Shown: positions 49,446 to 62,213, counted from the first letter of the stretch. The stretch: 64,000 bases of DNA from Pyrrhoderma lamaoense (GCA_002794735.1 NBAZ01000020.1:1-64000); one strand, 5' to 3'. Numbers and translations are program-made. The notes: generated by a model not told the origin, from the letters alone.

Positions 49446-49648
49446 GTATAGATATCGTTCTGTCTTCTGTATTGAAGAAACTATACAATAGGCACTGAGC
49501 CCATCATTGCAGGCTATAGAAAAGAGAAAAAAATAAAAAGAACACTGCAGTGCTCAGTAGCCTCGAATTGTGTGATCTCGATTCCTTCCGATAACGCCCA
49601 ATTTAATAATCGATAAAAGCTATTGAGAGATTCCCGCTACCATAGAAA

Positions 49649-49661
49649 TCTCGGAACGAGA
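49649..49661 (+). promoter_or_regulatory. X-family promoter palindrome, copy D right
   Basis: TCTCGGAACGAGA lies 171 bp upstream of the copy D ATG at 49832. Confidence 0.55.
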
Positions 49662-49831
49662 TCTTGGTCGAGTATAAGCCATGAGCATCCGGAGGATATT
49701 TGTACATGATATGATATTCCATCAATAAAAAAGGGCCCTGCACCTAGGCATTATTGTGGAGCAGGGTAAATAGGACAATTGTCTCAGGACAGATTCCCTC
49801 AGTCCTCAACTACTTCACCATTCTCCTCACA

Positions 49832-50504
49832 ATGTCCTTCTCCTTTCCTCATCCATTCATGCTCGGACAAGAAATCCAGCCCAACGACACCTTCCAGATT
49901 CATGGTGGTCCTCCCGGGATACATGAAAGGGAGTTCTACCTCAGAGAGCGGAAGAGGACGCAACCAGAGGTGCTCCTCGACGCACAAGCAAAGAAATGTA
50001 GAACTTAAGATTCTGCAGACAACTGCAAACACAATGAAATATATAATTCCATTGGGCATCGTCCCAGTATCGACTTTTGTTACATACCCCATCGAGCTCG
50101 AGCTACTACGACTTGACTCATGGAGGTCACTATGCCGAGCTCAGTCTAGGTTCAGATCTCCTAGAGCAGGGGTTTATGCAAGATGTCTTCGTCCATAGTG
50201 GCATACATAATCTGTCACCTATGGGCGAGGGTCAGGAATTTGACATCCCGTCCTGGGTGCAGGGCGCCAGCCTGTTTAATCGATATCAAGATATACTCAC
50301 GGTCACGGGACCAGGCTGGTCCTTCTGTTTGTCTTTGTTGACTTTACTTAGGTCACTAAAACCTTCCAGATTCACGTTTTCAACAGAGTATTCCTTCTCA
50401 GAATCTCAACCATGTACTTCTCTCACTCAGCAATAGCACCTCACTAATATCAACGCAGCTCACTTCCGTACTCATGAAATGAATGAATCTCTTGGAATGT
50501 ATGA
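49832..50504 (+). pseudogene. X-family copy D, 5' part, right arm
   Basis: The start MSFSFPHPFMLGQEIQPND is intact. TAA follows KKCRT (50006-50008), the same nonsense site as on the left. A further loss of frame and sequence lies near 50070-50100 (VPVSTFVTYP). Exon 1 sequence resumes through DIPSWVQGAS. The copy is cut by the LTR-like element at 50505. Confidence 0.75.
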
Positions 50505-51232
50505 TGAAAACTAAACTTTAGGTCAGGACTGGACTTTTCAGTCGTGTTTAGTGGCGGGGGCTTGGGGTTTAGAATCCGCCTACACCAGACACGATGCTAT
50601 GGTTCAGTATTGGGGGCTGGAAATCAAGAAATTCGACTTCGGCCGGTGCGCAGAGAAAGATAGAGACCTTGGGGCGATTGGGGCGAGCTGAGACTTCACA
50701 GACCAGTAAAAGCAATAGAAACGTATAAAATAGAGCCTCGACCAAAGTTTTAGTTTGAGATAAAAGTGTATGTATTTCTGTCCGTCCGGTCGACTTGCAG
50801 TACAGTCAGAGTGTTACAAACTCATCAGGCATCTGAGCAACCTAATAAGCAGTAGAGCAGTGATAAAGAGTACAGGAGACTATCAGACAGCTACTTTGGG
50901 GGAGGAATTGATAGAAAGGGTTTTCCTCCGCTACGGCCACAAGTCTGTAGGATTATACAGCAAAACGTGGATAAAGGGTAGATATTAAGATGAAGTATGG
51001 TTTCAAGACGGCACTATGCCACTGGACGGAAGGTTTAAGCTATCAGAAACCAGAGGCCATATAAACGAGCCCCGTCCTCTAGTAAGAGTAAGCAATGAAG
51101 CCAAACAGTAAGAGAAATGGGCCGGAAACGTGGGCGAGAGTAAGGAAATATAGTGATAATGGACTCTCCAGGCGAGTCACAAAGTGTAGCACAAATGCAC
51201 TACGACCGGCTAACTACTTAGTTGGTTCTACA
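50505..51232 (+). mobile_element. LTR-like insertion inside X copy D (right)
   Basis: This 728-bp segment starts TGAAAACTAAACTTTAGG and ends GGTTCTACA. It is the mirror of 12711-13452 at the same point in X copy D. No coding capacity is seen. Confidence 0.6.
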
Positions 51233-51590
51233 ATAAAGATGTATATGAAAGATACAGATTTGGAACTTCAATGGAAGTATTGAAGGAAACAGACTTGCAC
51301 CACAGGTTGTATGTAATGCTACTACAAACATCGAGACGTCACACCCAAATTCATGGAAAAAATACTCCGACATCATCCATTAAACTCGTGTCCCCGATAC
51401 TGACACCTCCCCCCGCACATTTTGCATTGTTCTCTTCACAGAGTTCTGGGATTTCATGGCACTCTCAGCTGGAAAGCTAAAACATCACGAAACACAAAGA
51501 AGAAGACAGGATCTGTGAACAAGGATGTCCAGACGGATATATGCAAACATATCGAGTTTGTACTCATTACACCATAATTATTTAGGACAA
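51233..51590 (+). pseudogene. X-family copy D, 3' part, right arm
   Basis: This is degraded exon 2 to C-terminus sequence after the insertion. It includes a relative of the F-type intron (CTACTACAAACATCGAGACG) and KKKTGSVNKDVQT-like tail sequence. The mirror is 12340-12710. Confidence 0.55.
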
Positions 51591-51599
51591 CAGAGCATG

Positions 51600-52140
51600 T
51601 GGCTCAATACAGCCTCTCAGGGGTGTAGATTTGATGAATCTGCGTCTGAAGGGGAGAAGAAAACATAAAAAACATACACTTCCGTTGGAAGTTGACCCGG
51701 TACTGTCACAAGTACCCAACCTACGTTTTACGCACCATCCCTCTTGTCATAATCTACACGAGAAACGAGTCTCCAAGCGTTACAAGGCAATGTACTATTA
51801 AATACATGCGAGGTGGAGGTCTGTGGAGGATATTCTGAACTGGATGTCAACAATATCATTTTACTGTTCGATACTCAAGCACAGTCACGGGACCAAACGA
51901 ATTGTTTGTATTTATTTGCAGAACTTTGACGCATTCCTTCTTCAATCTCAGACCTATATACCCTCATCATGAGATATCAACTCAATGCAGCTTACCTGCC
52001 TCACTCGCTTCCGCTGATACCATATTCTCGATGACGATACCGCTCACCCCAAAACTCGCGAATCCTATGCAAGGATACCTCCGAGCCCACGGAATTAGAA
52101 CACCCTTCCTGTGCAATCAACTAGTGGATTGGATTTGAAT
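51600..52140 (+). pseudogene. X-family copy G remnant, right arm
   Basis: It holds fragments of exon 1 (HTLPLEVDPVLSQ, CACAGTCACGGGACC splice region) and exon 2, with stops. It is the mirror of 11747-12260. Confidence 0.55.
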
Positions 52141-54278
52141 CCAAAAATGAGTGAATTAATTACAGAAGAATTTTTATTCTTTCAGAATCTGAACTCTTTC
52201 TTTCCCTTAACCTCCTCCGATATCTAGCCCCAAAACGTAGACGATAGGAATATGACACATCTGCAACTGCCCAGCCAGTCAATTTTCAGACTGCATACTC
52301 GAAACACTTCACAGATATATCGTGGATATCTTCATAAAGGTATGTCATGCCTTACCTCTCTCCATCAGAGTCTACAACGACTGTACTCGAGTGACTATTC
52401 TTGTACTTAATGAAAGCACCAACTCACATGGCCCGAAATGTAAAGGGCGGAGGAGGACCAAATGGTCAAGGAGGACGAAGAAGACATCAATACCAGATGA
52501 AAATGAAACTCCCTCAAGTAGCTACAGATGTCTCAAGCTTATACAATCTGGGATAAATAGTATAATAGATAATAATCCGATGTAAGTGACATATATGCAG
52601 TTTCATAGTATATTCGTTCGCAATGAGGAAAAGACTGATTTCTCGATAAAATCTGAGAAAATACCAGAAAGTATTTTGCATACAAATCTATCCTTCTCTT
52701 TCTCTATACTGCCAGCGATACCTTAGTATGAGTTGGCGACGATAAAATCGCCCTTGTTGATCGTATATAAGCTCGAGCCCTAGTTACGCTGTAGGCACTT
52801 TATAATATCTTTTAACTAGTATTTGTGTATACACTTAGTAGGTAGCGGTAGGGCTAGGCTCTCAGGTAAGATATATGAGCAAAGTATACAGAAAGAGAAG
52901 GCGAAGATAATGAAGGAAAAGAAGAGTACGCATTGGAATTGCGTGATGTTACAAATGCACTGGATGTGAGACTGATGCACACCAACATTGAGGTTATAGC
53001 ATAGCTCGGTATCACCCACAGTAGACTATCGATCCGAAGTGGGGAGTCAAATATGTGCAGACGTGGATGTATGTCACGGTATAGCTGATAGTCAGAATAG
53101 GGTGTTACAGAATGGATTGATGGGTATATTTCTCAGAACTCATTGTATGGTATCATCGACGATATGGATTGTATTAGCATGTTCAATATCACATTAATCA
53201 TCATTACCCCAAATTTGTTTGTTGTCGTACTGCACTGGTAGATCTATACAAACTGTTGCAAGTACTACTAACTCATATAATGCTAGGAATAACCAGATTG
53301 AATGTTAATGACTATTGTTTGTTGAATAAGTTGTTAACAACCAAATACAATGGTTTATATGATTCAAAGCCAGGATCTTACATTCGGCATCTCTTGAGCA
53401 TGGCCCTTGCGCTATTATATTACCTGTTTTCCCTTTGTTCATCCCGACATAACCTTGCCTTCTAAGCTTATCCTTATATCTACATCGGCAACATGGCCCA
53501 GGCCAGCTAATAGTCCAGGTAATATACTTGGTGTCCAGGATATGTAGGATGGGTAGAACGTGGATAGGAGAGACCAAGGAAGAAAATGTGAGGTCACGCT
53601 GCCACTATTTACTGGGTTGTAGGACACATCCTGAATAGATATCATGTATGGTGGTGGGTTGAGACAATAGAAGAGAAGGAAGACCATGTCCTCGCTTACT
53701 AGGTATCGGCACAGGGTAAGTGAGCACGTTTATAACTTTCCACTCCTTATACAACCCTGCATTATCTCAGCTTCTATTTTCTTTACATCTCGATTTATCT
53801 CGCAGAAGAACACAAGCAGGAGCAGTACATATGGTCCAATTGATATCACAATCTTGGTGACACCGACCATCAAGCTTTTGTCCAATGACAGTCTCGGCGT
53901 CAGGGTCTGGTACTGACTTATATCCAATCAGCCTTATCAGCTTGTCTATCTTACAATGATAGCCTGTATATGGGAGAGAAATAGCTACTGAACCTTCGAA
54001 CTGAAAAAGAACCGAGATGAATGAGCTGTAGAGAACAATGAAAGCATAGCAAACGGACGTAGCTATCTTCAAAACTGTCACATTCGCATGTTTTTGTTCA
54101 ATTTTCTATAACAACAAAATATACAATAGGCAATGGTCCTGCCATTCTAGGCAGTCGATTATAATAACAATACTGCAGCGGCTAAGTAGCATCAAATCGC
54201 GAGATCTCGATGGAATTCCAACAATGCCCAATTTCATAATCCATATATGCTAATGAGTGGTTCCTACCAACAAGAAAT
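52141..54278. other. Intergenic DNA upstream of right C copy
   Basis: It is the mirror of about 8810-11745 without the 746-bp insertion; the empty site is near 52335. Short open frames (52322-52585 plus, 53439-53687 minus, 53767-54081 minus) pair with left-arm frames but carry independent changes. No gene is supported. Confidence 0.45.
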
Positions 54279-54383
54279 TCTCGGAATGGGATATTGGTCG
54301 AGTAGCAGCCATGAGCCTCCGGTACCTGATAATTTACTCCATAAAAAATACCTTATCTGTTCTTGCCGAGAAGGATAAAAAGC
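54279..54383 (+). promoter_or_regulatory. X-family promoter module, copy C right (diverged)
   Basis: A decayed palindrome (TCTCGGAATGGGA, 54279-54291) lies 154 bp before the ATG, and a TATA-like GATAAAAAG (54375-54383) about 62 bp before it. Confidence 0.4.
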
Positions 54384-54444
54384 AGAGCTGTCTTGGAGTG
54401 GTTTCTCTCCCGTCCTAAACTTCACCCTCTCCTCATTCTCCTTA

Positions 54445-55777
54445 ATGTCCCTTTCCTCTCCTCATACACTCTTGCTGAGTCAAGAAGACCATATCAGCAA
54501 CTCCTTCACGGCTAGTAATGGCACTCTTGGGCCATGCGAAAGGGATAATTCGTACAAGAAGCGCAAAAGGGCTCAGCCAGAGGCGCATCTCGGCGGCCCG
54601 CTGAAGAAATGTAGGAATCAAGATTTTGCACCTCAGCGCAAAAGTCATGAAGCTCTTACACTCCCGTTGGGCGCTGCCTCAGAACCGTCTCTCGACCGTC
54701 ACCCTACCCTCATCACTCCAATCCAACCAAATTTGAATCACTCATACTTGTCTGACGGAGACCATCGACTACAACACACATCTGACATCGGTTTCCAGAA
54801 TCAAGATTTGAGGCAAAATGATCGTCTGTCTTCCCTGTACACTGGACAGAGATTAGATATTCTTTCCTGGATTGAGGGTGTCAACCAAGCAATTGAGGCC
54901 GAGGTCGAAGCCGAAGCCGAAGCTGATCAACCCCAAGATACCTACACGCCAGGTAAGTCATAGTCATCTTATACCTATAACTCTATTCAAGTAGCATAAT
55001 AACCTTCCGTTCCTAGACTCCAACCTATCCACACACTCTCAAGAGCGGCCCTCTGATCAATATCTGGAATATGTGTCTGTGCCATTCGAAAATACCCTAT
55101 CCTTACCGGTTTCAACACAACACAATCCCGGATTCATGCATCATATGCAAGGTTCTCTCGGAGTGTATGATGTGCCACCACCAGAGCAAGCAGTGCAACC
55201 AATAAGTAGAGTAGGTATCTTGAAGAGGAGCGGGAGGTATAGAGATGATTCAAGTGTAAGGGATAGATATTATAACATTGTAATGAATGGACTTGCACTA
55301 TATGGTGCATTTAATCCTCCAACGGATATCGTGATATCATCGATGCCTTCTATTGATTCTCAATATGAATACATCGTGGAGCCGCAGATTTATCCATCCA
55401 TTATACCGTTCGACCTTACATGGACCAACCCCACGGTTACCCAGTCTTCATACTTTTATGAGCCCTCATTTCCTACGCTGATAGAGGATACTAGCTATCA
55501 AGGGCTAAACATGCTACCATATCCACCACCCAATCTTCGGCAAATTGAAGACTACCAAAGCCCTGAAGACGATACCTCAAAACATGACACTGGGTCCACG
55601 GCCACAATACAGAAAAATACATCTGTGAAATCTTCCTCGTCTTCTTCATCGTCATCCTCCTCTTCATTCTCCTCCTCCTCTTCATTCTCCTCCTCCTCTT
55701 CATTCTCCTCCTCATCCTTATCGTCATCGGCATCTTCTGAGAGCTCTGAAATAACGGAGCGCTCTCATATTAGCTAG
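54445..55777 (+). CDS. X-family protein, C-type, right arm (intact)
   Basis: The exons are 54445-54952 and 55017-55777 (64-nt intron, GTAAGT to CCTAG), giving 422 aa. It is the arm partner of 7306-8632. It keeps KKRKRAQPEA, PLKKCRNQDF, the acidic run before the intron (EVEAEAEAD, two residues longer than on the left), VGILKRSGRYRDDSSVRDR and a C-terminal serine tract. The serine tract is broken here by several Phe codons where the left copy has Ser (TTC for TCC). Both partners stay open despite base changes and in-frame indels. Function is unknown; nuclear location is inferred from the basic motifs. Confidence 0.72.
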
Positions 55778-56338
55778 ATAAAGGGGTGTATGGCTACTCC
55801 CGTATCCACTAAGGGTGCTAAAATGCAATATACACGTAGCTGGAAGTCGAAAGAAGCACGAAGTCCTGAAAAATAGTTAGAATCTGGGAACAAGGGATGC
55901 CAGGCAAATACTTACGAGCATACTGAGTTTATACATCTCAGACTATCATATTCAATTAACAGCTAGCTGTTGACAGTTGTATTCTGACTTTATCTGTATG
56001 TTTTGAAAGGAATGCTATTTTAGAGTAATTATACTTGATTTTATTCACAGATAAAGTCCTCCTGCTTGTTGCATAAGTTCTGGTTCCTCGTTACACTATA
56101 GTCATTCAGTTTTAGTTCTGACAAATCCGAGCATTATTCTGATTGAGTACAATATCCAAGACCTATGCATTTCAACTTATACTAATCGAGCTGGTAGCGT
56201 ATTCCTCTAGTCTGGGTCCCAATCATATATATATGTCGCTTTGGGATATTGATAAGATTATTCTCATGAGCTAGTTGATACATATTACATACAAGTACAG
56301 TAAGAACTTAAACAGTAGAAAATGAGGTGCTCTAATTG
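55778..56338. other. Intergenic DNA between right C and B copies
   Basis: It is the mirror of 6723-7305, tail-to-tail between convergent X copies. It includes degraded tail sequence after the C stop codon (Lys/Arg-like codons without an open frame). No gene is seen. Confidence 0.5.
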
Positions 56339-57791
56339 TTAATTGGACGGAGTGGTATAAGGGGGTGCAAACTTGATTTCTTTGTATGTACCTGTCTGGA
56401 TATCCTTCTTTCTAGTTCCTGATCTCTTCTTTGGTTTTCGTTTTCCTATAGTCTTCCCTCCACCCGCATCTTTCATTTGAGTATCCTTAGTAGGTACGGG
56501 TGTAGCCACACTCTCCTTTATCCGGGAAACCTGAGAGTGCCCCATCATGCCAAAACTCTCTGGGGAGGGCAATGGTGGTTGTGCAGGGGGAGGTAGCTGT
56601 GGTGACACCATGAGTGTAGTATCATGAGTGAGAGTATTATTTCCAACACATTGTGGATATGGGATATACTGGTTTTCAGGATATAGATCCGGCAACGTGA
56701 TTGACTCAGGGCGGCTAGTGTCGTTCATCCACGTAGGCATTGAGGGACTACATGATGATAAGGTTTGCGTGCAGGCCGGGAGTGACCACAAAGAGTCGGT
56801 CAGTGAAGAGAAAGGATCCATCTGCGAGCTTAGAGCTTGCATCGGTGGATCTGTTAAATACCAACGAGGACCAGTAGGTGGCATCAACGACGCAACATTA
56901 TCAGTTTGACAGCCATCTACACCGTGTAGCACAAGTCCGTTATCGTCAATACTTCCAATCCTACACTTCACATGCGAGTCATCTCTAACTTTTCCATTTC
57001 TTTTTGAAATGGCTAATTTACTGATTGGCTGTTCCATTGGCATTACGCCATAAGCCCGAGAGAACTATCCAAGTATTGCATGAGTCCAGGAGTGAACTGC
57101 GTTGGCAGTGGTAAGGAGCCATTGCTGAGTGGGAGAGGTACATTGTTGAAGTTCTGAGAGGGAGTACTCTGTTGAGAGTCACCGAATAAAATTGGATCTG
57201 AGAACGGAATGTTTTAGTTAATGTGGTGAACCATAGATACAAAGACAACAAAGACAAACAGAAGGACCTACCTGGTCCCGTGACCGTGTGTGTAAATTTA
57301 TCTTGGTATCGATTAATCAGGCTGGCGCAGCTGTCGCCCTGCACCCAGGACGGAATGTCAAATGCCTGACCAACGCCCATAGGTGACAGACTATGTCCGC
57401 CACTTTGAACGAAGACATCTTGTTCATTTCCCTGTCCCAGGAGATCTGAACCCAGACTGAGCTCGGCATAGTGATCTCCACGAGTCAGATCGAAGTAGCT
57501 CGAGTTCGATGGAGTTGGAACAGGTGGGAGAGGGTGTGGTTTAAGAGCCGATACTGGGACATTGCCCAATGGAAGTGTGTATAATTCATTGTGTTTGCAG
57601 TTGTCTGCAGAATACTGGATTCTACATTTCTTTTTGGGTGCGTCGAGGGGCACCTCTGTCTGCGTCCTCTTTCGCTTTCTTGGGAATAGCTCCCCTTCAT
57701 GTAGCCCGGAAGGACCACCATGGATCTGCGGGGTGTTGTTGAGCTGATTTTCTTGTCCGAGCATGAATGGGTGAGGAAAGGAGAAGGACAT
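56339..57791 (-). pseudogene. X-family copy B, right arm, single 1-nt deletion
   Basis: Exon 1 (57791-57272, donor GTAGGT) is fully open: MSFSFPHPFMLGQEN, PRKRKRTQTEV, PKKKCRIQYSAD, DIPSWVQGDS. Exon 2 (57197-56339) is one base short. Near 57053 the copy reads CTCGGGCTTATGG where the left arm has CTCGGAATGTATG, which shifts the frame just before MEQPISKLAISKRNGKVRDD. The remainder (234 aa) is open to the tail KKRSGTRKKDIQTGTYKEIKF. Only one lesion is seen, different from the two in the left partner, so inactivation came after the arms separated, unless it is a sequencing error. Confidence 0.75.
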
Positions 57792-57958
57792 CGGGGAGAA
57801 TGAGGATGTAGTCGAGGATTGAGGGAATCTGCTCTGAGACAACTGTCCTATTTATCCTGCTCGGCAATGGTACCTAGATGCAGGGTATTTTTTACTGATG
57901 GGATATTATGTCAGGTACAAATATCCTCCGGACGCTCATAGCTTATACTCGACCAAGA

Positions 57959-57971
57959 TCTCGTTCCGAGA
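57959..57971 (-). promoter_or_regulatory. X-family promoter palindrome, copy B right
   Basis: TCTCGTTCCGAGA lies 168 bp upstream of the ATG at 57791. Confidence 0.6.
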
Positions 57972-59942
57972 ATTCTATGTTGGCGGGGATCACTCATTAG
58001 CTTTTATGAAATATGGGATAGGGGTCTTGTTGTAATATACCAAGACCGCACGAGTTTAGGCTACTTAGCCGCTATTGTGATGTTTTTCTGATGGATTGAT
58101 AGAGTGACTAGGCCATCTTTTATTGTATATTTTGTTCGATATCGAATACAGACCAAGATCATATAATATGAATGTGAATGCGGTAGTTGTAAGGATGGCT
58201 ACGTCTGTCTACTACTCTGTCATCCAGTTAATTCTATTCTAAATATTCATAAATATTCATCAAGTAATAATTCCAGGATTATTCATAAACCGTCACGGCA
58301 TCGACATATACTATAGTTTTGATGATTTGTATACGATAGGAGGACGATTACAAAAGGTAATTGGATTTAGGTCGGCTCCGGCATGCTGTGTCCAGAGTTA
58401 AGTGGTCAATATTATTAGGATATGCGATTTAAATTTTTTGTGATCCTGTTCACGCCGTGAGAGGGATCGGGATGTAAGGAAGATTGAAGTTGAGAAGGAC
58501 GAAGCTGTTGCAGGGGTGTATGTGGAATGGAAGGAAGCTAGACTGTACTTCGGAGGGGATCTTGATGGGATACAAACCCTATCACTCTGTGGTGTTATGC
58601 AGTAAGCGAGAACGTGTTATCTATCATCATGCTTCTTTTCTATCGTCTAGATTTACCAGCTTGCACCCCATACACGATAACCACTCGGAGCCCGTCCTTC
58701 AGTTGTACAAACAATTCGCGATAATATGACCCTGAAACCTATTTCGTGATTCTTTTTACGTTCTACACATTATACATACTTTATGATCCATGATAGATTA
58801 TCCGTGTTGAAATAATACACGGATTGGCCAAGAAGAAGCAAGGCTATGCTAGGAAGAACAAGGGACTCATGCAATACAGTGACGCAGAGGCCACGCTTAA
58901 GCAATGCCGAGTGTGATATCCAGGCTTCGAATTGTGGTATATGTATACTAAGAACCTCGCTGGATAGCCGTCATCATTTAATCCGATTATTCCAAGTGGT
59001 ATATGAGCTAATAACGATGTAATAGCTTGCGTTATTCCACTGGTGTGGTACATGAAATCGTGGTATTGTCCTTGTTATAGTGCAGACTAATTTGACAATT
59101 GATGTAGTACTAAGCACACGTGGTACCACTCGAGTCATAGCACCTCTCGGGCATACTATACTATAGGTCCCATCCGACGTGCTATAAGCAGTCATTATAG
59201 GAGATATACATGCAAGGTACATATTGAAAACGAGGGCAAACATTCTTTCATGATATTCGACGGGTGTATCTGTTGATGGCCTTTCTTTTCGTGATTAGTA
59301 ACCGTCACCCCTTAGTAAGTACAATAGATTATAGTGATATGTTAATCAACTTGATATCATTGTATTCGCCTCTATCAATAGTGACTCCTTGCGCTATGTC
59401 CGCCATCTCGTCTATTTATTTTCATACAGGAAGTAACGTTGTCAATAGTGTTATCCAATAAATTGCGAGAGATATTTACATTAATCTAGTCTATATCTTT
59501 CTATACTAATATTGACTAGCAGATGCACCGTGACCTACACATCCGAAACCTCTGTCCATATATGATATCCCCACTTCGAGTGAGTACCGCCAGCGGTAAG
59601 TTCAAGTATGTTTACTCTGAGTATTTTGAGAAGGGTATATGTGTATACACGTATATATTGTACTTAAGAACACTCCTACAAATATTAGCTTATTCAATTT
59701 ACAGAGCAACTAGACCCTTCCGCATTACAAGAATATACAACCTGAAACTACACTGCGTTATTTACAAACGATTACAATATTTTATACTGTTAATGTCAGA
59801 ATGTATAAACTTGAGAGATTTGTGATTACTTGGAGTATTTTCGTTGCCGTTTAATGCTTGTATCTTCTTCATCTCCCTCAACCATCTCCTCTCTATAATA
59901 CAGTAAGAGCCTATACAGATGAGCAACGATGTCCTCTAACTT
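57972..59942. other. Repeated intergenic DNA between right B and A copies
   Basis: It is the mirror of about 3120-5115. On plus it has a readable stretch near 58465-58560 (RDVRKIEVEKDEAVAGVYVE) that differs from the 19020 copy by conservative changes (Arg/Lys, Ile/Val), but surrounding frames are interrupted. No gene is called. Confidence 0.4.
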
Positions 59943-61066
59943 TTAATTGGACAGTGGTTCAAATGGTATAAATTTGATGCGTTTGTAAGTACTTGTCCGG
60001 TTTCCCTTCTTCCTAGTTCTTGATTTCTTCTTAGGCAATGTGGGCTCATATGATGAGAAAGGCTGGACGCTGGTAGGGTTTGTCCATGTGGAGTCGACCG
60101 GCAGAGTGGAAGGATCCGTCTGTGAGCTCATTACTTGCATCGGTGCCTTGGTTGATTGGTATCGAGAACCAGTACATGCCATCATCGACGCAACACTACC
60201 AGCCGGACAGTCATGTAGTGTTAGTCCGTTCCCTCCAATATTTCCAATCCTACATTTCGCACGCGAGTCGTCCCTTGTTGTCCCATGTCTCTTCGAAATA
60301 GCCAATTTACTCACTGGCTGCTCCAATGGCAATATACCATACATGTGATGCCCGAGTCCAGGAGTGAACTGTGTTGGCATTGGTAAGGAGGAGCTGTTGC
60401 TGAGTGGGAGAGGTACATGGTTGAGATTCTGAGAAGGAATACTCTGTTGAGAGTCACCGAATAAAATTGGATCTGAGGATGGAAGGTTTTAGTTAATGCG
60501 ATAATCCATAGATAAACATCACAAATAGATACAAAGTTAGATAGAAGGACTTACTTGGTCCCGTGACCGTGTGTGTAAATTTATCTTGATCTCGATTAAC
60601 CAGGCTGGCCCAGCTGTCGCCCTGCACCCAGGACGGAAATTCATGCGTCTGGCCAACGTCCGGAGGAGACAGACCATGTACTCCGTCCTGTACGAGGCTT
60701 GAAGATCTGAAGCACTGACGTGGTGTACTCCTTGACCGAGCTCGGCATAGTGATCTCCGCGAGTCAAATCGAAGTAGCTCGAGTTCGATGGGGTTGGAGC
60801 AGGTGGGACAGGGTAGATTTCATGAGTCGATATTGGGACGTTGCCCAACGGAAGTGTATAACATTCATTATCTTTGCAGTTGTCTGCAGAATACTGGATT
60901 CTACATTTCTTTTTGGGTGCGTCAAGGGCACCTCTGGCTTCGTCCTCTTCCGCTTTCTGGGAATAATACCCCCTCATGTAGCCCGGAGGACCACCATGAA
61001 TCTGAGAGGTGCTGTTGGGCTGGTTTTCTTGGCCGAGCATGAATGGGGAGTGAAGGAGAAGGACAT
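59943..61066 (-). pseudogene. X-family copy A, right arm, frameshifted
   Basis: From the ATG at 61066 the frame is lost within about 20 nt (CTTCACTCCCC where other copies have CTTTCCTCACC), and again around the KRKR motif near 60930-60950. Later, exon 2 (from about 60470) is open as MYGILPLEQPVSKLAISKRH to the tail SRTRKKGNRTSTYKRIKF. The lesions differ from those in the left partner. Confidence 0.75.
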
Positions 61067-61233
61067 TAGGGAGAATGAGGATGTAGTCGAGGACTGAGGG
61101 AATCTGCTCTGGGACAACTGTCCTATTTATCCTGCTCGGCAAGAATGCCTAGGTGCAGGGTATTTTTTACTGATGGGATATTATGTCAGGTACAAATATC
61201 CTCCGGACGCTCATGGCTTATACTCGACCAAGA

Positions 61234-61246
61234 TCTCGTTCCGAGA
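61234..61246 (-). promoter_or_regulatory. X-family promoter palindrome, copy A right
   Basis: TCTCGTTCCGAGA lies 168 bp upstream of the ATG at 61066. Confidence 0.55.
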
Positions 61247-62213
61247 ATTCTATGTTGGCGGGGATCACTCAATAGCTTTTATGAAATATGGAATAGGGTC
61301 TTGTTTTGATACACCGAGATCCCTGGAGTTTAGGCTACTTAACCGCCACTGTGGTGTTCTTCTGATGGACTGGTAGAGTGGCTAGGCCATCTTTTATTGT
61401 ATATTTTGTTCGATATCGATGATAGGACAAGACCATGTGGACGTGAACGTGATAGTTGTAAGGATAGCTATGTCTGTCTACTATTCTTTTATCGCTCTCT
61501 TTTTTTACTCTGAATTTCTTTGGATACTCTCCAGGTGTCAGTTTTCTGCATCATACTATCTACGGCTATTATTAATTTGACAATATTCCGTTCGATATGC
61601 GTTGATAAATGTATACAACAGAGAATTATTTGAAAAAATAATTGGATATAAGTCGGCTCCAGCAAGCGGTTTCCAGAGATAAGTGGTCGTTATTACTAGG
61701 ATATGCAGATAAAATATATGTGATCATACTCGTATGAATTCGTGAGGGAGATCGAGATGTAAAGAAGATAGATAGAGGGACGATGCTAAAGCTGTGTAAA
61801 AAGAATGGAAAGTTGTATGACTAGTCGTGATTAGTAACCGTCACTCCCAGAGAGGACAATAGAATTAAATGGCGTTTGAGTTATCATTGTGTGCATATAT
61901 CAACAATGGCCTAGACTGCTCTACCTTGTATAATGCCTGATCTCTCGTCTACCTAACTTCAGCTGGATACTAGAGACAACATCTTCAATGATATAAATCA
62001 AAAAAATTGCGAAGATTCCATCCACAAGCTGTATTTTTATCGAGAGTACAAGATAAATACCAGGCTGTAGCAGTATTAATCTCAGTTACGTCATAAACAA
62101 CCTGATATAGCTTACATAATAAGCATGTATTGATGGATGCTCGTCACACTGTCTACTAGTCTTATATTTACATCATCAACGCCTTTAACTGTGGTCATTT
62201 CACTCCTAGCCAA
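61247..62213. other. Intergenic DNA between right A copy and coiled-coil gene
   Basis: It is the mirror of about 811-1778, between divergent genes, and so probably holds both promoters. No long frame is seen beyond the start of a plus-strand frame at 61173-61376 that overlaps the promoter module. Confidence 0.5.

Noticed and set aside
55491..55733. Arg/Met-rich frame opposite the serine tract
   Set aside because: It is the antisense of the serine-codon repeat in the C gene and has no independent support.
1960..61066. X family as mating-type homeodomain (HD1/HD2) genes
   Set aside because: Basic nuclear-type proteins in divergent arrangements suggested it, but I see no homeodomain helix 3 pattern (WFxNxR) in any copy, and no pheromone CaaX gene or seven-helix receptor nearby.
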